62,000 nucleotides of DNA, from contig CM055097.1 of NCBI GenBank assembly GCA_029204225.1, positions 57,928,519 through 57,990,518 of the forward strand, read 5' to 3'. Of the stretch, positions 1-10,689 are shown in pieces. Source of the stretch: Diphasiastrum complanatum (Eukaryota; Streptophyta; Lycopodiopsida; Lycopodiales; Lycopodiaceae). A model generated the notes under the pieces. It made no database searches. It saw only the letters and a program-made list of their open reading frames with translations, and was not told the origin of the DNA. The position numbers were made by a program, and so were the translations under genes. Each line of letters begins with the position of its first letter. Within the stretch, counting starts at the first letter, position 1.

Positions 1-309
1 TTGTAAAGAATCTTATCCTTAGTATCATCATAACTAAGAACTTGAAATCCTATTAATAAATTTCAATATTCTAAAAGATGAAAACTTAAATCAAGTTTAA
101 TAATATTCATTATCTGGCATACCATTCGTTATACTCCTCCTAGATCCGTTGTTACAATCGCTTAATCCATAATTCTGATTTTCATCAATCCTCCATCTCT
201 CACATTCCTATCACGTTCCAAATTCAGAGGTGGAAGACTAGTTTTAGTCTGGAACCGACAACTAGATCTGACGACCAACAACTAGACTTGAACATTACAT
301 TCGACAATC

Positions 310-590
310 TAGATCTAACGACTAGACTTGAAGAGATGAATACTCTCCATCCATAGCTTCTTTCCAGAGATCTGAGTCAGGCTGACTGAGTGCCTCTTGG
401 ACAGACGTCGCACTGCAGACTCATCGATATACCGGTTGGGTGGTCTGCTAGTCCTTGAAGATCTTCAGAGTAATTCAGAAAGTTGATCATTTCTATCATA
501 CTGTAGTTGTTGAACTGCAACATCATCATCTTCTGATCCACTGTTCATTCGTTGTTCGTCTGAAGTAGAAGAGCTTGGACCTTCAATGGG
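310..590 (-). pseudogene. copia fragment, integrase-to-RT linker
   Basis: Read on the minus strand, this stretch gives the acidic, Ser-rich linker that follows copia integrase and then the start of the reverse transcriptase, with the typical segment DSDLWKEAMDGEYSSL near 340-395. At least one frameshift and one stop break it. It abuts a plus-strand copia RT fragment at about 595, so two copia pieces lie head to head. Bases 1-300 hold AT-rich sequence in which I see no gene. Confidence 0.6.
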
Positions 591-597
591 AATAGTT

Positions 598-1050
598 GCA
601 CCTAGAGCTTGGTACTCTAGGTTGCATTCTTATCTTACTTCCATTGGATTTGTTGTAAGTTCTTATGAACCATCATTGTACTACAAATGTAATGATAGAA
701 AGATCACCATTTTGGTTTACATGTTGATGTTATAATTCTCACAGGACATGATCTTGATGGCATTAGAAATGTAAAAATTTCCTTGTCTAGTGAGTTTAAG
801 ATGGTAGAACTAGGACTTCTAAAGGTCATACTTGGAATAGAAGTAACTAGATGTGATGATTTTACTTTCATATGTCAATCTAAGTATGATAGATCCATCT
901 TAGAAAAGTTTGGCATGAAAGGTTGTAAAGGATTTGAAACTCCCATGGAACTAAATTTAAAAGTTTCTAAGGAAAGTGATGAAGCATCCTTTGAGGACAT
1001 CACTACCTATAGAAAACTTATTGGTTCTTTGATCTATTTGACCATCAATA
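598..1050 (+). pseudogene. older copia reverse transcriptase, left half
   Basis: The frame from about 606 reads PRAWYSRLHSYLTSIGF, the part of copia RT after the LYGLKQ motif. The catalytic YVDD site near 716-735 is degraded to something like HVDV with a frameshift. From 783 the frame runs through the RT-to-RNase H connection (DITTYRKLIGSLIYLT). It stops abruptly at 1050, where a younger copia element has inserted. The missing continuation (TRPDLSFCVGKLNKYM) resumes at 7971, so this is half of an interrupted gene. It cannot encode an active enzyme. Confidence 0.85.
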
Positions 1051-1831
1051 TGTTAAAATTGAAAAACAATCCATATTGATTTCTTGGCTTGCTACAAATG
1101 TTGTACCATGCAAGTATGTAGCCCATTAATGCAAAATGCCAAGTTTGGCCTACATAGAACTCGAGTTATATGGTTATGTATTATCTAGCTTGATAAATGC
1201 AACTTGCATATAGTTTGTAGACATAGAATTAGCATGATTATGCTTGTAGAAACTCGTGGCAACTCACATGCATTAATTGTAAGTGATCCATAGTGACATG
1301 CAAGGCATGCACAAAGTTTAATGGACACATGCATGATGATTTGTACATTTCTAGTTAGAACTAGTACACTTGTAAAAAGTTGGTAGAATTTCATGCATGA
1401 CAAGTGACAAATGTCACATAGACTCTAGATGTCATTTTAAAATGGATAGATATGGTTCTACCTCGAGCTACCTCAATCTCCATAAATATGTGTAGCTCTC
1501 CACACAATGAATAATGAAGAACCAAAGTTTTGTAGCTATCTCATGCCATTTTGGATCTAAACAAATATTGCTTGTTATCTCTCTAGCTCTCTCTCTAACT
1601 CGTGTTGAGGCTAATGCTCATACACTGAAATCTTGTATTTTTATTCATTCTTTGATTCATTGCTATTATATTCTGTTGATTAGCATGCTAGATTGTGGAT
1701 TAGCCATTTCTTCTGAACTAGATTTTGTTGATCAATTTAGAATCAAGTTATAGTGCCAATCACAAAGCTTAATTAAGATCAGTCACTCTTGTGGACATTC
1801 CCCACACGTGTGAATTCTGGAAATTTTGTCA
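1051..1831 (+). repeat. 5' LTR of copia A
   Basis: Begins TGTTAAAATTGAAAAACAATCC and ends at CA directly before the primer-binding site. The same sequence recurs from 6572, with only scattered substitutions. It should contain the promoter and polyadenylation signals of the element. The short ORFs inside it are not coding. Confidence 0.92.
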
Positions 1832-1845
1832 TGGTATCAGAGCCA
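1832..1845 (+). promoter_or_regulatory. primer-binding site, initiator-Met tRNA type
   Basis: TGGTATCAGAGCCA lies immediately after the LTR. It is the standard plant copia primer site, complementary to the 3' end of initiator methionine tRNA, where minus-strand DNA synthesis starts. About 750 bp of untranslated leader follow before gag; I see no gene in it. Confidence 0.93.
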
Positions 1846-2596
1846 CATTAAGCTTTGCATGCTAACAACTCTGATTGTACAAGAAACTGAGAAATCAAGC
1901 AAAAAAGCAGTTTTGCACTTTTTCTAACCTTTCTCTGAAGTGTATTTGGATCAAATCGGACTTGAATTGAATTTTTAGACCTAAATTGAGGTAGTACAAA
2001 ATTTTGGAATTCCGCACGTGTGAAAATCAGAGTTTTTCAGTCCCTTTGTTCTCCTTACTTTTAGATCCAAAGATAGCAGTCTTATAGCTTGATGGAAAGC
2101 ATTTGATCTGTACTTTTCATAGAAATTAAAATCAAATCAATCTGATGTGTCTAGAAAGAGTTATAAGCTCTTAAAGAGGATAGGGATAGGTCCAAAATTC
2201 GAGTGACAACATTTTGATTTGATTCAATTATACTTTGTTCTGAATCCATTGTTTTGAGCATCCAACACAAGAGACTGTAGATCAAGACTGAGTTTGAAGT
2301 ATTTGAACACCCTTTGAGCCTTTTGAGTGTCAATAGTGTTTTCTTTTGAAGCATTTCACACGTGTCAAAAGTAGAATTCAAACCAGTCAAAGTGTCTCAA
2401 ACCACTTTTTGTGTCTGATCTAGAAAACTTGTCTTGTGGAATATTTGAGATTCATCTCAAATATAGTTGCAAGTGTTTCACATAGGAAGGTAGTTCAACC
2501 TTGAAAATACCTATAGTGAAGAGAGCAGCAACTCTAAGTCTGATAGGAACAAGCTCAAACATATCTCAATCCAATAACTAAGAAGTCTTCATTATA

Positions 2597-3547
2597 ATGG
2601 CATCTTAGGGAGGATATCTTCTAGAAGCCAGTGAAAGACTAAACACTTCTAATTACTCAATTTGGAAGTTAAGAATGGAGTCTGTTTTGATTCTCTAGGA
2701 TGTTATGGATATTGTGCTTGGTGTTGAGGAGGATCCTCAAGCACAGGTTGAAATTCCTAAATATAAGAAGAGAGCTAGAATGGCTCTACATTTCATTAAG
2801 ATGAATGTATCAAATGAAATTTTGAGAGAGATAGGATCTTGCACTACAGCCAAAGAAGCTTGGGATGCACTAAAGACCATCTATGAGGCAAAGAATACTT
2901 CTAGAATACTCACTCTTAGGAATCAGATTTTCTAAAGTTTCCAAAGAAGTGAAGAGAGTGCATCTAACTATGTTCTGAGAGTTAAAGATTTACATAGAGA
3001 GCTTTCCTGTGTTGGTGTTACCATTAACCAAGTTGAGCTAGTTCAAGTCATACTGAATGGCTTGAGAGATGACTATGATAATCTTGTTTAGTCTTTTGCT
3101 ATTAAGGAGGAGTTACCTAATCTAGAATCTCTCCAAGGAATTCTTATTTCTGAAGAATCTAGACAAAGCTATAAACTCTCCAGGATGAACAAACTTGAAC
3201 ATGGTGGAAGTGACAAAGCCCTCTTTGTCAAAGGCAAGCAGAAAGGAAGGAGTAAGAACCAATTCTCTCAAGCATACAACAAAGACAAAGCCAAAGATCG
3301 AAATCAAGATGGTGAAGAGGATGAAACAACTCATCCCTCTAACTCAAAAATCAAGAAGAAGAAAGTGAAGTGCTTCTTCTGTGGCAAAAAGGGGCACTAT
3401 GCCTCTAATTGCTTTAAGAAGAAAAACCAACTCAAGCAAGCTAATCTCTCCAAAGAGATTGAAGAAGATTCTATTGCAAGTGATGGAGAAGGACGGTGTC
3501 CAGTTTTTCTTCATCACCTTTCAAGAAAGATGGAGCTTGGTACATAG
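2597..3547 (+). pseudogene. copia A gag (four in-frame stops)
   Basis: Gag forms the virus-like particle that packages element RNA. The frame opens with ATG at 2597 and reads as one frame to 3547, broken only by stops at 2606 (TAG), 2696 (TAG), 2933 (TAA) and 3089 (TAG). It shows the copia gag start (SNYSIWKLRMES), the capsid-like region and, at 3372-3413, a CCHC zinc knuckle (CFFCGKKGHYASNC) that binds RNA. Each stop falls where Gln would be expected; the related minus-strand gag near 44.8 kb has Gln at the site matching 2696 (LILQDVMD). The change to the pol frame at about 3500 is a frameshift. Confidence 0.9.
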
Positions 3548-4775
3548 ACAGTGGAGCCTCTTCACATATGTGCTATTCAAAGGAGTCATTTGACTCAATC
3601 TTACCTTTCAAAGGACTCAAGAGATCTATTTACACAGCTAATGATCATGAGTGTCCAATAGAAGGAATTGACAACATTCCATTAAAACTTGCTTCTTCAA
3701 AAGTTCTTGCACTTTCTAATGTTCTTTTCATTCCAAAACTTACAAAGAACTTAATTAGTGTGGGAAAGTTGCTTGATAATGGTTGTGATGTAAAGTTCAA
3801 CTCCAATACTTGTTTTATCAAGAGAAAAGATGAAATCCTTGCTGATGGAACTAGATGTGGTGGAATTTTTAAGTTGAATTCTTATGAGAATGCAAACCTT
3901 TGTGAAGTTGCTTTGTTATCTAAGGAGGAGCTGTGGCATAGAAGGTTGGGACATCCTAACTTTACATCTATGTCTTCTATGGTTAAGAAGAAGAAGGCTA
4001 TTGGACTTCCAGAATCTCTTTTTAAAGATTTCAAGCCTTGTGAGGCTTGTGCCATTGCAAAGTCACACAGAAAGCCATATCAAAAGTCTTTTATAAAGAC
4101 TACTTATCCATTGGAACTCATACATTCAGATGTACATTTTTCCTCTTCTAAAAGTATTGGTGGTGCAACATGTTTTGTCACCTTTATTGATGACTTTACT
4201 AGATACACTTGGTTGTATCTACTTTCTTCAAAGACTATGGTTTTTGATCACTTCCTTATCTTCAAAGCTTATGTAGAAAAACAGTTTTCTTGCAAAGTTA
4301 AAGCTTTAAGATGTGATGGAGGAGGTGAATATATCTCCAACAAGTTTCATAATTATTGTGAAGGTGAAGGAATAAAGAGAGAATTTTCTTGTGCCTATTC
4401 TCCATCCCAAAATGGAGTAGCTGAGAGAAAAAACAGATCTTTATGTGAATGTGCTAAAGCAATTCGAGTAGCAGCTTCTTTGCCTATTGAATTTTGGGGT
4501 GAAGCTATAAATTGTGCAAACTATTTGTGCAATAGATTACCTCACAATGCTCCTGCTGGAAAAACACCTTTTGAAGTCTTGTTTCAGAAAAAACCTAAGG
4601 TAGATCACCTTAGAGTTTTTGGTTGTACTTGCTTTGTTAATATGCCTTGGAAACAAGGAAAAGAGATGATCCTAATTCTGTTAAAGGGATCATGGTTGGA
4701 TATGCATCCAACAAGAAAGCTTACAGGATCTATGTTCCCTCTACCTCAACTACAATTGAGAGTAGAGATGTGATA
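3496..4775 (+). pseudogene. copia A protease and integrase
   Basis: Aspartic protease comes first (WYIDSGASSHMC, catalytic D-S-G), then the GAG-pre-integrase segment (LWHRRLGHPNF), the integrase HHCC zinc site ending CEACAIAKSHR, and the core with the D-D-E triad visible as HSDVHFS, RCDGGGEY and GVAERKNR. Integrase inserts the cDNA into the genome. The frame is open over 425 codons. It slips near 4655, and the sequence that follows (VKGIMVGYAS) is in another frame until about 4785, where the RT frame begins. The enzyme core itself looks complete. Confidence 0.92.
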
Positions 4776-4860
4776 TTCCAAATACATTCTTGAGAAGGCC
4801 GAGTTCAAAGATTCTCACAAAGATACTCCAATCATCACCCTTGAAGATCATCATGGAGAG

Positions 4861-5829
4861 ATGGGGCCGAGATTTGAGGAGGAGTCACCTCGAATTTTTT
4901 CACCAAGGAGATCTCAAAGAGAAAGATCCGAGCCTAGAAGGCTTACCTATGAAGATAGAGGAAAGCAAGTGGAAATCAGCTCCACTAATTATGCCTATTT
5001 TATTTCTCATGAGGAGCTGAAGGATGTATATGATGCTATCAACTCAAAGGAATGGTACCTTGCCATGAAGGAAGAATATGATGCTTTGATGGCCAATAAT
5101 ACATGGGAGCTTGTGGATCTTCCATCCAACAAGCATACCATTGGTTGCAAATGGGTTTTTCGAGTCAAGTATAATCAAGATGGCACAATCAACAAGTACA
5201 AGGCTAGGATTTGTGCTAAAGGCTTTGCTCAAGTATATGGACTTGATTATGAGGAGACCTTTGCCCCAGTTGCAAAGATGGTGTCAATTAGAATCATAAT
5301 TTCTCTTGCTTGTTTTTTCAATTGGCAAATTCTTCAACTAGATGTTTCTAATGCATTTCTAAATGGCTATCTAGAAGAAGAGATCTATATGGATCAACCT
5401 ATTGGGTTCATCCATGATGAGGAAAATTTTTGCTTGCTCTTCAAAAGTTTATATGGATTAAAGCAAGCTCCAAGGTCATGGTATTCTCGACTTAACACCT
5501 TTCTTGAGTCACTAGGATTTAATCTTAGTAACTATGATCCTTCCTTATATGTCAAGTTTTTTGATAAAGATATTTTTATCCTTCTTATTTATGTTGATGA
5601 TATCATTCTGACAGGAAGTTGTATCAAGCTAGTTGAGGAAACCAAGATTGCACTTGGAAAAGAGTTCAAGATGCAAGATCTTGGAAAAACTCACTATATT
5701 CTAGGATTAGAGATTGACTTTCTTAAAAATAAAGCTTTTGTATGTCAATCTAAGTATGCTCTTTCATTGTTAAAAAAGTTCAATATGTTGAATTGTAAGA
5801 GTATAGAAAACCTATGGAGCAAAATGTAA
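4861..5829 (+). pseudogene. copia A reverse transcriptase
   Basis: RT copies element RNA to DNA. The open frame of 322 codons has the copia RT landmarks: CKWVFRVKYNQDG, KARICAKGFAQ, the first catalytic Asp in LDVSNAFLNG, LYGLKQAPRSWY and the YVDD active site (LLIYVDDIILTG). It ends by frameshift at about 5815, and RNase H continues in another frame. All catalytic residues are present, so this copy decayed recently. Confidence 0.93.
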
Positions 5830-6554
5830 AGGACTCTAACAAAGGTGATGAAAGATCCTTCGAGGACATCACACTTTTTAGAAGTCTTATAGGCTCCTTA
5901 ATTTGGCTCACAATAACTAGAACTGACATAAGCTTTAGTGTTCATAAGTTGAGCCAGACTATGCAAAATCCTTTAGTTTATCATTGGAAAAAGGCCAAGA
6001 GAGTGGTTAGATATAGATCTTCAACTTTTGATTTTGGTTTATTGTATAAAAGTGAAGATCTTTCAATTATTGGTTATTCTGACTCGGATTTTGCAAGTGA
6101 TAGAGCAGATCGAAAATCTACAAGTGCTTATGTCATATATCTTGGAGGAAATTTGATATCTTGGCTTTCAAAAAAGCAAGATACTGTATCACTCTCATCA
6201 TGTGAAGCTGAGTACAAGGCGCTCACTACAACAACAAAGGAAGTGCTTTGGATCAAGAGGTTACTAGTGGAGCTAAAGATAATTATGAAAGAAAATATAC
6301 CTATGATCATGTGTGACAACATTTCATCTCAAGCCCCTGCCAACAACCCAATATTCCATGCAAGGAGCAAGCATATCGAAGTTGCACATCACTTCATGAG
6401 AGAGAAGCTCATTGGAGGTGAAATCAAATTGGAGCACATCGACACATCATCTTGCATTGCAGATATGCTCACCAAACCTTTAAGCAAAAGTTCCTTCAAC
6501 AAGCATGGAGCCAACCTTGGAGTTATACCAAGATCCATGTTCAAATCAATATAG
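5814..6554 (+). pseudogene. copia A RNase H, C-terminal end of pol
   Basis: RNase H removes the RNA template. The frame holds the connection domain (GSLIWLTITRTDISF), then RNase H with YSDSDFASDRADRKST, the SSCEAEYKAL motif and the copia C-terminal signature HARSKHIEVAHHFMRE followed by ADMLTKPL. It stops at 6552-6554, just before the polypurine tract, as in intact copia elements. Confidence 0.93.
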
Positions 6555-6558
6555 ATCA

Positions 6559-6571
6559 TTTTTAGGAGGAG
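6559..6571 (+). promoter_or_regulatory. polypurine tract of copia A
   Basis: TTTTTAGGAGGAG directly precedes the 3' LTR. It is the usual primer for plus-strand synthesis. Confidence 0.8.
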
Positions 6572-7970
6572 TGTTAAAATTGAGAAACAATCCATATTGA
6601 TTTCTTGGCTTGCTACAAATTTGTACCATGCAAGTATGTAGCTCATTAATGCAAAATGCCAAGTTTGGCCTACATAGAACTCGAGCTACATGGTTATGTA
6701 TTATCTAGTTTGATAAATGCAACTTGCATATAGTTTGTAGACATAGAATTGGCATGATTATGCTTGTAGAAACTCGTGGCAACTCACATGCATTAATTGT
6801 AAGTGATCCATAGTGACATGCAAGGCATGCACAAAGTTTAATGGACACATGCATGTTGATTTGGACATTTCTAGTTAGAACTAGTACACTTGTAAAAAGT
6901 TGGTAGAATTTCATGCATGACAAGTGACAAATGTCACATAGACTCTAGATGTCATTTTGGAATGGATAGATATGGTTCTACCTCGAGCTACCTCCATCTC
7001 CATAAATATGTGTAGCTCTCCTGCTGAATTCACACATGTGGGATGCCCTACACATGTATTTTTGATCTCCTAAGCACAATAACACCATAAAGATCATACT
7101 AGCATTGGTTGTCAATAGGAAAGCTGATCATACAAGCAATATTATTGTGTTACAAGCAAAATCTGTCAACAAAACATAAGACAAAGCATCATAAATGCCT
7201 CTACTCGGCTACAGAGAGAAAATAGAAGGTACAAAACTCGTGGAGAGAGAGAGGGCACAAAGGGCTTGTCTCCAAATTTGCATTACACACAATTTTCATC
7301 ATATTCTCATTGAGAGTACATCACATATATATAGATCCATGGACTCTTCTCCTACTTTGAGTTGAATTGGAGTTGTGGATCCACCTCTCAAGCTATCTAG
7401 ACTTATCCAAGCCACCTCACTATGTCTAATTGTGCCACATAGTCTTTTCATGCATCAAATGTGGCATGTAAAGTACAAATGGCAATTACTATGGTAGCTC
7501 GAGTTTCTACTTCTACCTACCTTGAGTATTTTATTCTAAGATGGGTATTTACTAAGCCAAAAGAGCTCAATTCATCTTTGGCATTTTTAGGACCCATACT
7601 CACAACATTAGATAGATTTTTCAATATTTTGACACTCCACGCAATAAATAATGAAGAACCAAAGTTTTGTAGCTATCTCATGCCATTTTGGATCTAAGCA
7701 AATATTGCTTGTTATCTCTCTAGCTCTCTCTCTCTAACTCGTGTTGAGGCTAATGCTCATACACTGAAATCTTGTATTTTTATTCATTCTTTGATTCATT
7801 GCTATTATATTCTGTTGATTAGCATGCTAGATTGTGGATTAGCCATTTCTTCTGAACTAGATTTTGTTGATCAATCTAGAATCAAGTTATAGTGCCAATC
7901 ACAAAGCTTAATTAAGATCAGTCACTCTTGTGAAAATTCTCCACACGTGTGAATTTTGGAAATTTTGTCA
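6572..7970 (+). repeat. 3' LTR of copia A, interrupted
   Basis: Two blocks, 6572-7021 and 7635-7970, together match the whole 5' LTR. Between them lies a 613-bp solo LTR flanked by a 4-bp duplication, CTCC. Removing insert and duplication gives 782 bp, against 781 for the 5' LTR. The LTR ends at TTTTGTCA. Confidence 0.9.
7022..7634 (-). repeat. solo LTR of a related copia element, reversed
   Basis: The insert begins TGCTGAATTCACACATG and ends TTTTGACA, so it has TG and CA ends, and it is flanked by CTCC at 7018-7021 and 7635-7638. On the minus strand it starts TGTCAAAATATTGAAAAAT and ends with the CACATGTGTGAATTC type of sequence seen at the end of the copia A LTR, so it is a related LTR in opposite orientation. 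No internal region is present, so it is the product of LTR-LTR recombination. A similar LTR edge occurs at 45,580. Confidence 0.75.
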
Positions 7971-8577
7971 CACTAGACCAGATCTTAGCTTTTGTGTTGG
8001 CAAATTGAATAAATACATGCAAAGTCCACTAATATGTCATTGGAAGAGTGCCAAAAGAGTGTTAATGCCCATCTCGGCTACTAGAAAGTTTGGCATAGTG
8101 TATCAAGGGACTAATCTTTGTTTGAGAGCATACTCGGACTCAAATTTTGCAGGCGACAAAGTGGATAGAAAATCCACAAGTGCCTTTGCTACATTCCTAT
8201 GTGGAGAAGTCATATACTGGCTTTCCAAAAAGCAAGATACCATCTCTCTTTCATCAACCGAATTTGAGTATAAAGCTATGACAACTACAACAAAGGAGAT
8301 CCTATGGCTAAGGAGACTTTTGGAGGAGTTTCAAGTGATCAAGGCTGAAGACATTCCATGCATTTATTGTGACAATCAAGTAGCCCAACAACTTGCCAAC
8401 AATCCAATCTTCCATGCTCGAACCAAGCACATTGAGATTTCACATCACTTTGTGAGAGAAAAGGTACAAGCAGAGGAGATCAAGCTCATCCATGTTTCAT
8501 CTTCAGATTGTGTTGAGCTAAATAGGCCAAAATCTAGTTTTTTAGCTATATGCCACTTGGCACCTTTCTATTGGTAG
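7971..8577 (+). pseudogene. older copia RNase H, right half of the interrupted gene
   Basis: Continues the gene cut at 1050: TRPDLSFCVGKLNKYMQ, RNase H (YSDSNFAGDKVDRKSTSA, SSTEFEYKAM) and NNPIFHARTKHIEISHHF. The frame is open for about 200 codons and ends in sequence without the usual TKPL end, so the C-terminus is altered near 8515. Bases 8578-8740 probably hold the decayed end of this element. Confidence 0.88.
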
Positions 8578-8745
8578 AATGCGCAACATATTGAGATTAG
8601 GATTGATCTCCCACTTGTAGAGGTATGCTCACACATGTGGAAAGATTAGTAGAGGTCGAGTTTATTTGATGTAGACGTGATCTAAATGCTATCTAATCTT
8701 GTGTAGATTGATAGGTTGATCTAAAGTCCCTCATTCAATACAAAA

Positions 8746-9859
8746 TTGGCATTGTGGCAGTTTATCCTAGGTCTGCCCGCAAATTATCAGAATGAGTGTA
8801 AGTGTAACGTGCTTCAAACCTTTGATGATGTTGTTCGTGTCACGAAAGCGTACGACTCCACGGTAGTGACATCTAGAAAGCAGTTACAGGCTAATCCATC
8901 TGGATCATCCGGATCCAGCCAGAAAAAGGGAAGAAAAGAGTTCGTGGGAATAAGAAAACTAAATAATTTCATTAACTTTGGTCTTGTGCAGGAGACTCAG
9001 ACTCAAAATTGAAGCCAGTAACCATAGATATCGAGTATATCTAGCTTCAGGAGCGGAGTTGGAGACATGGGATGTGAAAGTTCCAAGGCTCCTAGTTGGG
9101 ATCCAAGACTATAGAGAGTTAATTGATTTTCATGTTTTAGATTTAGCGCGTATGGACATAATTCTAGGATACGAGTGGTTATTTATTAAGCATCTTGAGA
9201 TAGATTTTGAGAAGCATGTTCTCTCTTTTCAGGAGGGTAAAGAAATAGTTACATTGTTTGGAGACAATTTTGTACATCCATCTGGGATGAGTTCATTTAC
9301 TAATGTAATAGAAATTTTTGATTCGTAGTATGAAGCTTATTCTTTATTTGCTAAGCCAATTTTGGATTTATCTGAAATGCATCTAAGTAGTTGTGAATTG
9401 TCAAAAATTCTTAACTTGGTAGACTTAGATTAGGAGCAAATTGAGAAAAATAAGTTAGTGTCTGAATTTAAAGAAGTATTTCTAGAAGAATTACCTCATG
9501 GAATACCGCCGTCTAGATCAGTAGACCATAAGATTGTGTTAATTCGAGGTAGTCACCCTATCTCTAAACAACCTTATAGGTTCTCTCAGAAAAAAGAGGT
9601 AGAGATTACTAAGCAAATTAAAAATTACCTAAAGACGGGTCATATTCAGCCAAGTAAGTCACCTTGGGTTGCTCTTGTTCTTTTGAAAGTGAAGAAAGAT
9701 GGAGGCTTCAGGATGTGTGTGGACTACAAAGGGTTGAATAAGGTAACTATTAAAAATAAATATCCTTTGCCTCTTATGGATGATTTGGTAGATCGATTAG
9801 GTGGAGCTAAATACTTCACAAAGATAGATCTTAGAACCGGATATCATCAAGCATCTGGA
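8746..9859 (+). pseudogene. Ty3/gypsy fragment: gag end, protease end, RT start
   Basis: Three pieces in gypsy order. 8746-9012 resembles the gag C-terminal half, but the zinc knuckle and the protease active site are missing. 9005-9328 resembles the end of protease and the linker (LARMDIILGYEWLF). 9458-9859 is the RT start with [15 protein letters not shown], the palm entry [16 protein letters not shown] and [10 protein letters not shown], which carries the first catalytic Asp. A minus-strand copia LTR cuts the gene at 9860. Deletions and a stop near 9432 separate the pieces. The RT wording is of the chromovirus-like type, different from the gypsy piece at 10.7-11.8 kb. Confidence 0.85.
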
Positions 9860-10410
9860 TGACGTGCAAAATATTATTCAACAGATCACACGAAACAATA
9901 AGAGACTTATTAGTTACAAACAGCTATAGAGAATCATATATTCTGACATGATACTGAACACAATAAGAAGATAAATCGATTCAATAAGTAGCATGCACAA
10001 ATCAGATGATGAGAGAACAAAACAAAAATGGACAAAATACTCTAAGTTATTTCTAAGTAACTGAAAATTTTGTTTGATGCACTTCCGCTGATAAGCAGTA
10101 AGTGCGAATAACAATACTCTAATAGATTTCTGAAAAGAAACTTTCTATAGACTTAAGAGTCTTTGATGATTAGCTATTTATACTAAAGCAATTTAAGCCT
10201 ATCTATTAGGACACCTAATAAGGTCACAATCACAATTGGTAGATAGCCGTAATGTGCTGGCATCCATCTAGTTAGAACTTCCCAAAAATTTACTTGCAAA
10301 GTAGTTAGGGAAAGTCTTTTGAAGGTCCAAAAACATGTAGTTGGCCATCGGTTTTCAGGATGCTTATTACTTGAACAATTTGTTTAAGGCTAAGCATAAG
10401 AAATCTAACA
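9860..10410 (-). repeat. 3' LTR of a minus-strand copia element
   Basis: On the minus strand the sequence starts TGTTAGATTTCTTATGC right after a purine tract, the complement of CTCCCCCTTAA at 10,411-10,421, and ends in CA at 9860. That gives a 551-bp LTR. It interrupts the gypsy RT to its left. No second LTR of this element is seen in the window. Confidence 0.7.
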
Positions 10411-10417
10411 CTCCCCC

Positions 10418-10680
10418 TTAATGTGGATCCTGAAAAACTTTGATCTTCAGATTTAACATATCGTTAAATCCGAGATGTTGCTCCTTTGATAGAGCCTTTG
10501 TGAAGTAATTTGCTGCCATGTAGTTTGTTCTGCAGAAAACCAGTTGTACTTCCTTGCTGTGCACTTTCTCTCTAAGGTAATGATACCCGATTTCTATATG
10601 TTTGCTTCGAGAGTGAAATCTCGGGATGAGAGCTAGACTAAAATTTCTCAATTCCGAATTATAGACAGCTGCTGCTGAAA
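10418..10680 (-). pseudogene. copia RNase H C-terminal end, truncated
   Basis: The minus-strand frame reads FHSRSKHIEIGYHYLREKV and then the altered TKAL tail (ANYFTKALSKEQH), ending at a stop beside the polypurine tract. This is the normal end of copia pol. The frame loses similarity near 10,670, where the element is broken and gypsy sequence of opposite orientation begins. Confidence 0.82.
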
Positions 10681-10689
10681 AGAAAGTCA

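Larger units (their letters stand above)
1051..7970 (+). mobile_element. Ty1/copia LTR retrotransposon A, nearly full length, decayed
   Basis: The element has two LTRs, a primer-binding site, gag, protease, integrase, reverse transcriptase, RNase H and a polypurine tract in copia order. It starts TG and ends CA. The flanks are CAATA (1046-1050) and CACTA (7971-7975), a 5-bp target duplication with one change, and the host sequence on both sides joins into one copia RT reading frame. The two LTRs are nearly identical by eye and about 781-782 bp long once the inserted solo LTR is removed, so insertion was fairly recent. The ORF has four stops in gag and several frameshifts in pol, so the copy is not autonomous. 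Minus-strand elements at 41.3-43.2 kb and 43.2-45.9 kb belong to the same clade, judging by their gag and protease sequences. Confidence 0.93.
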
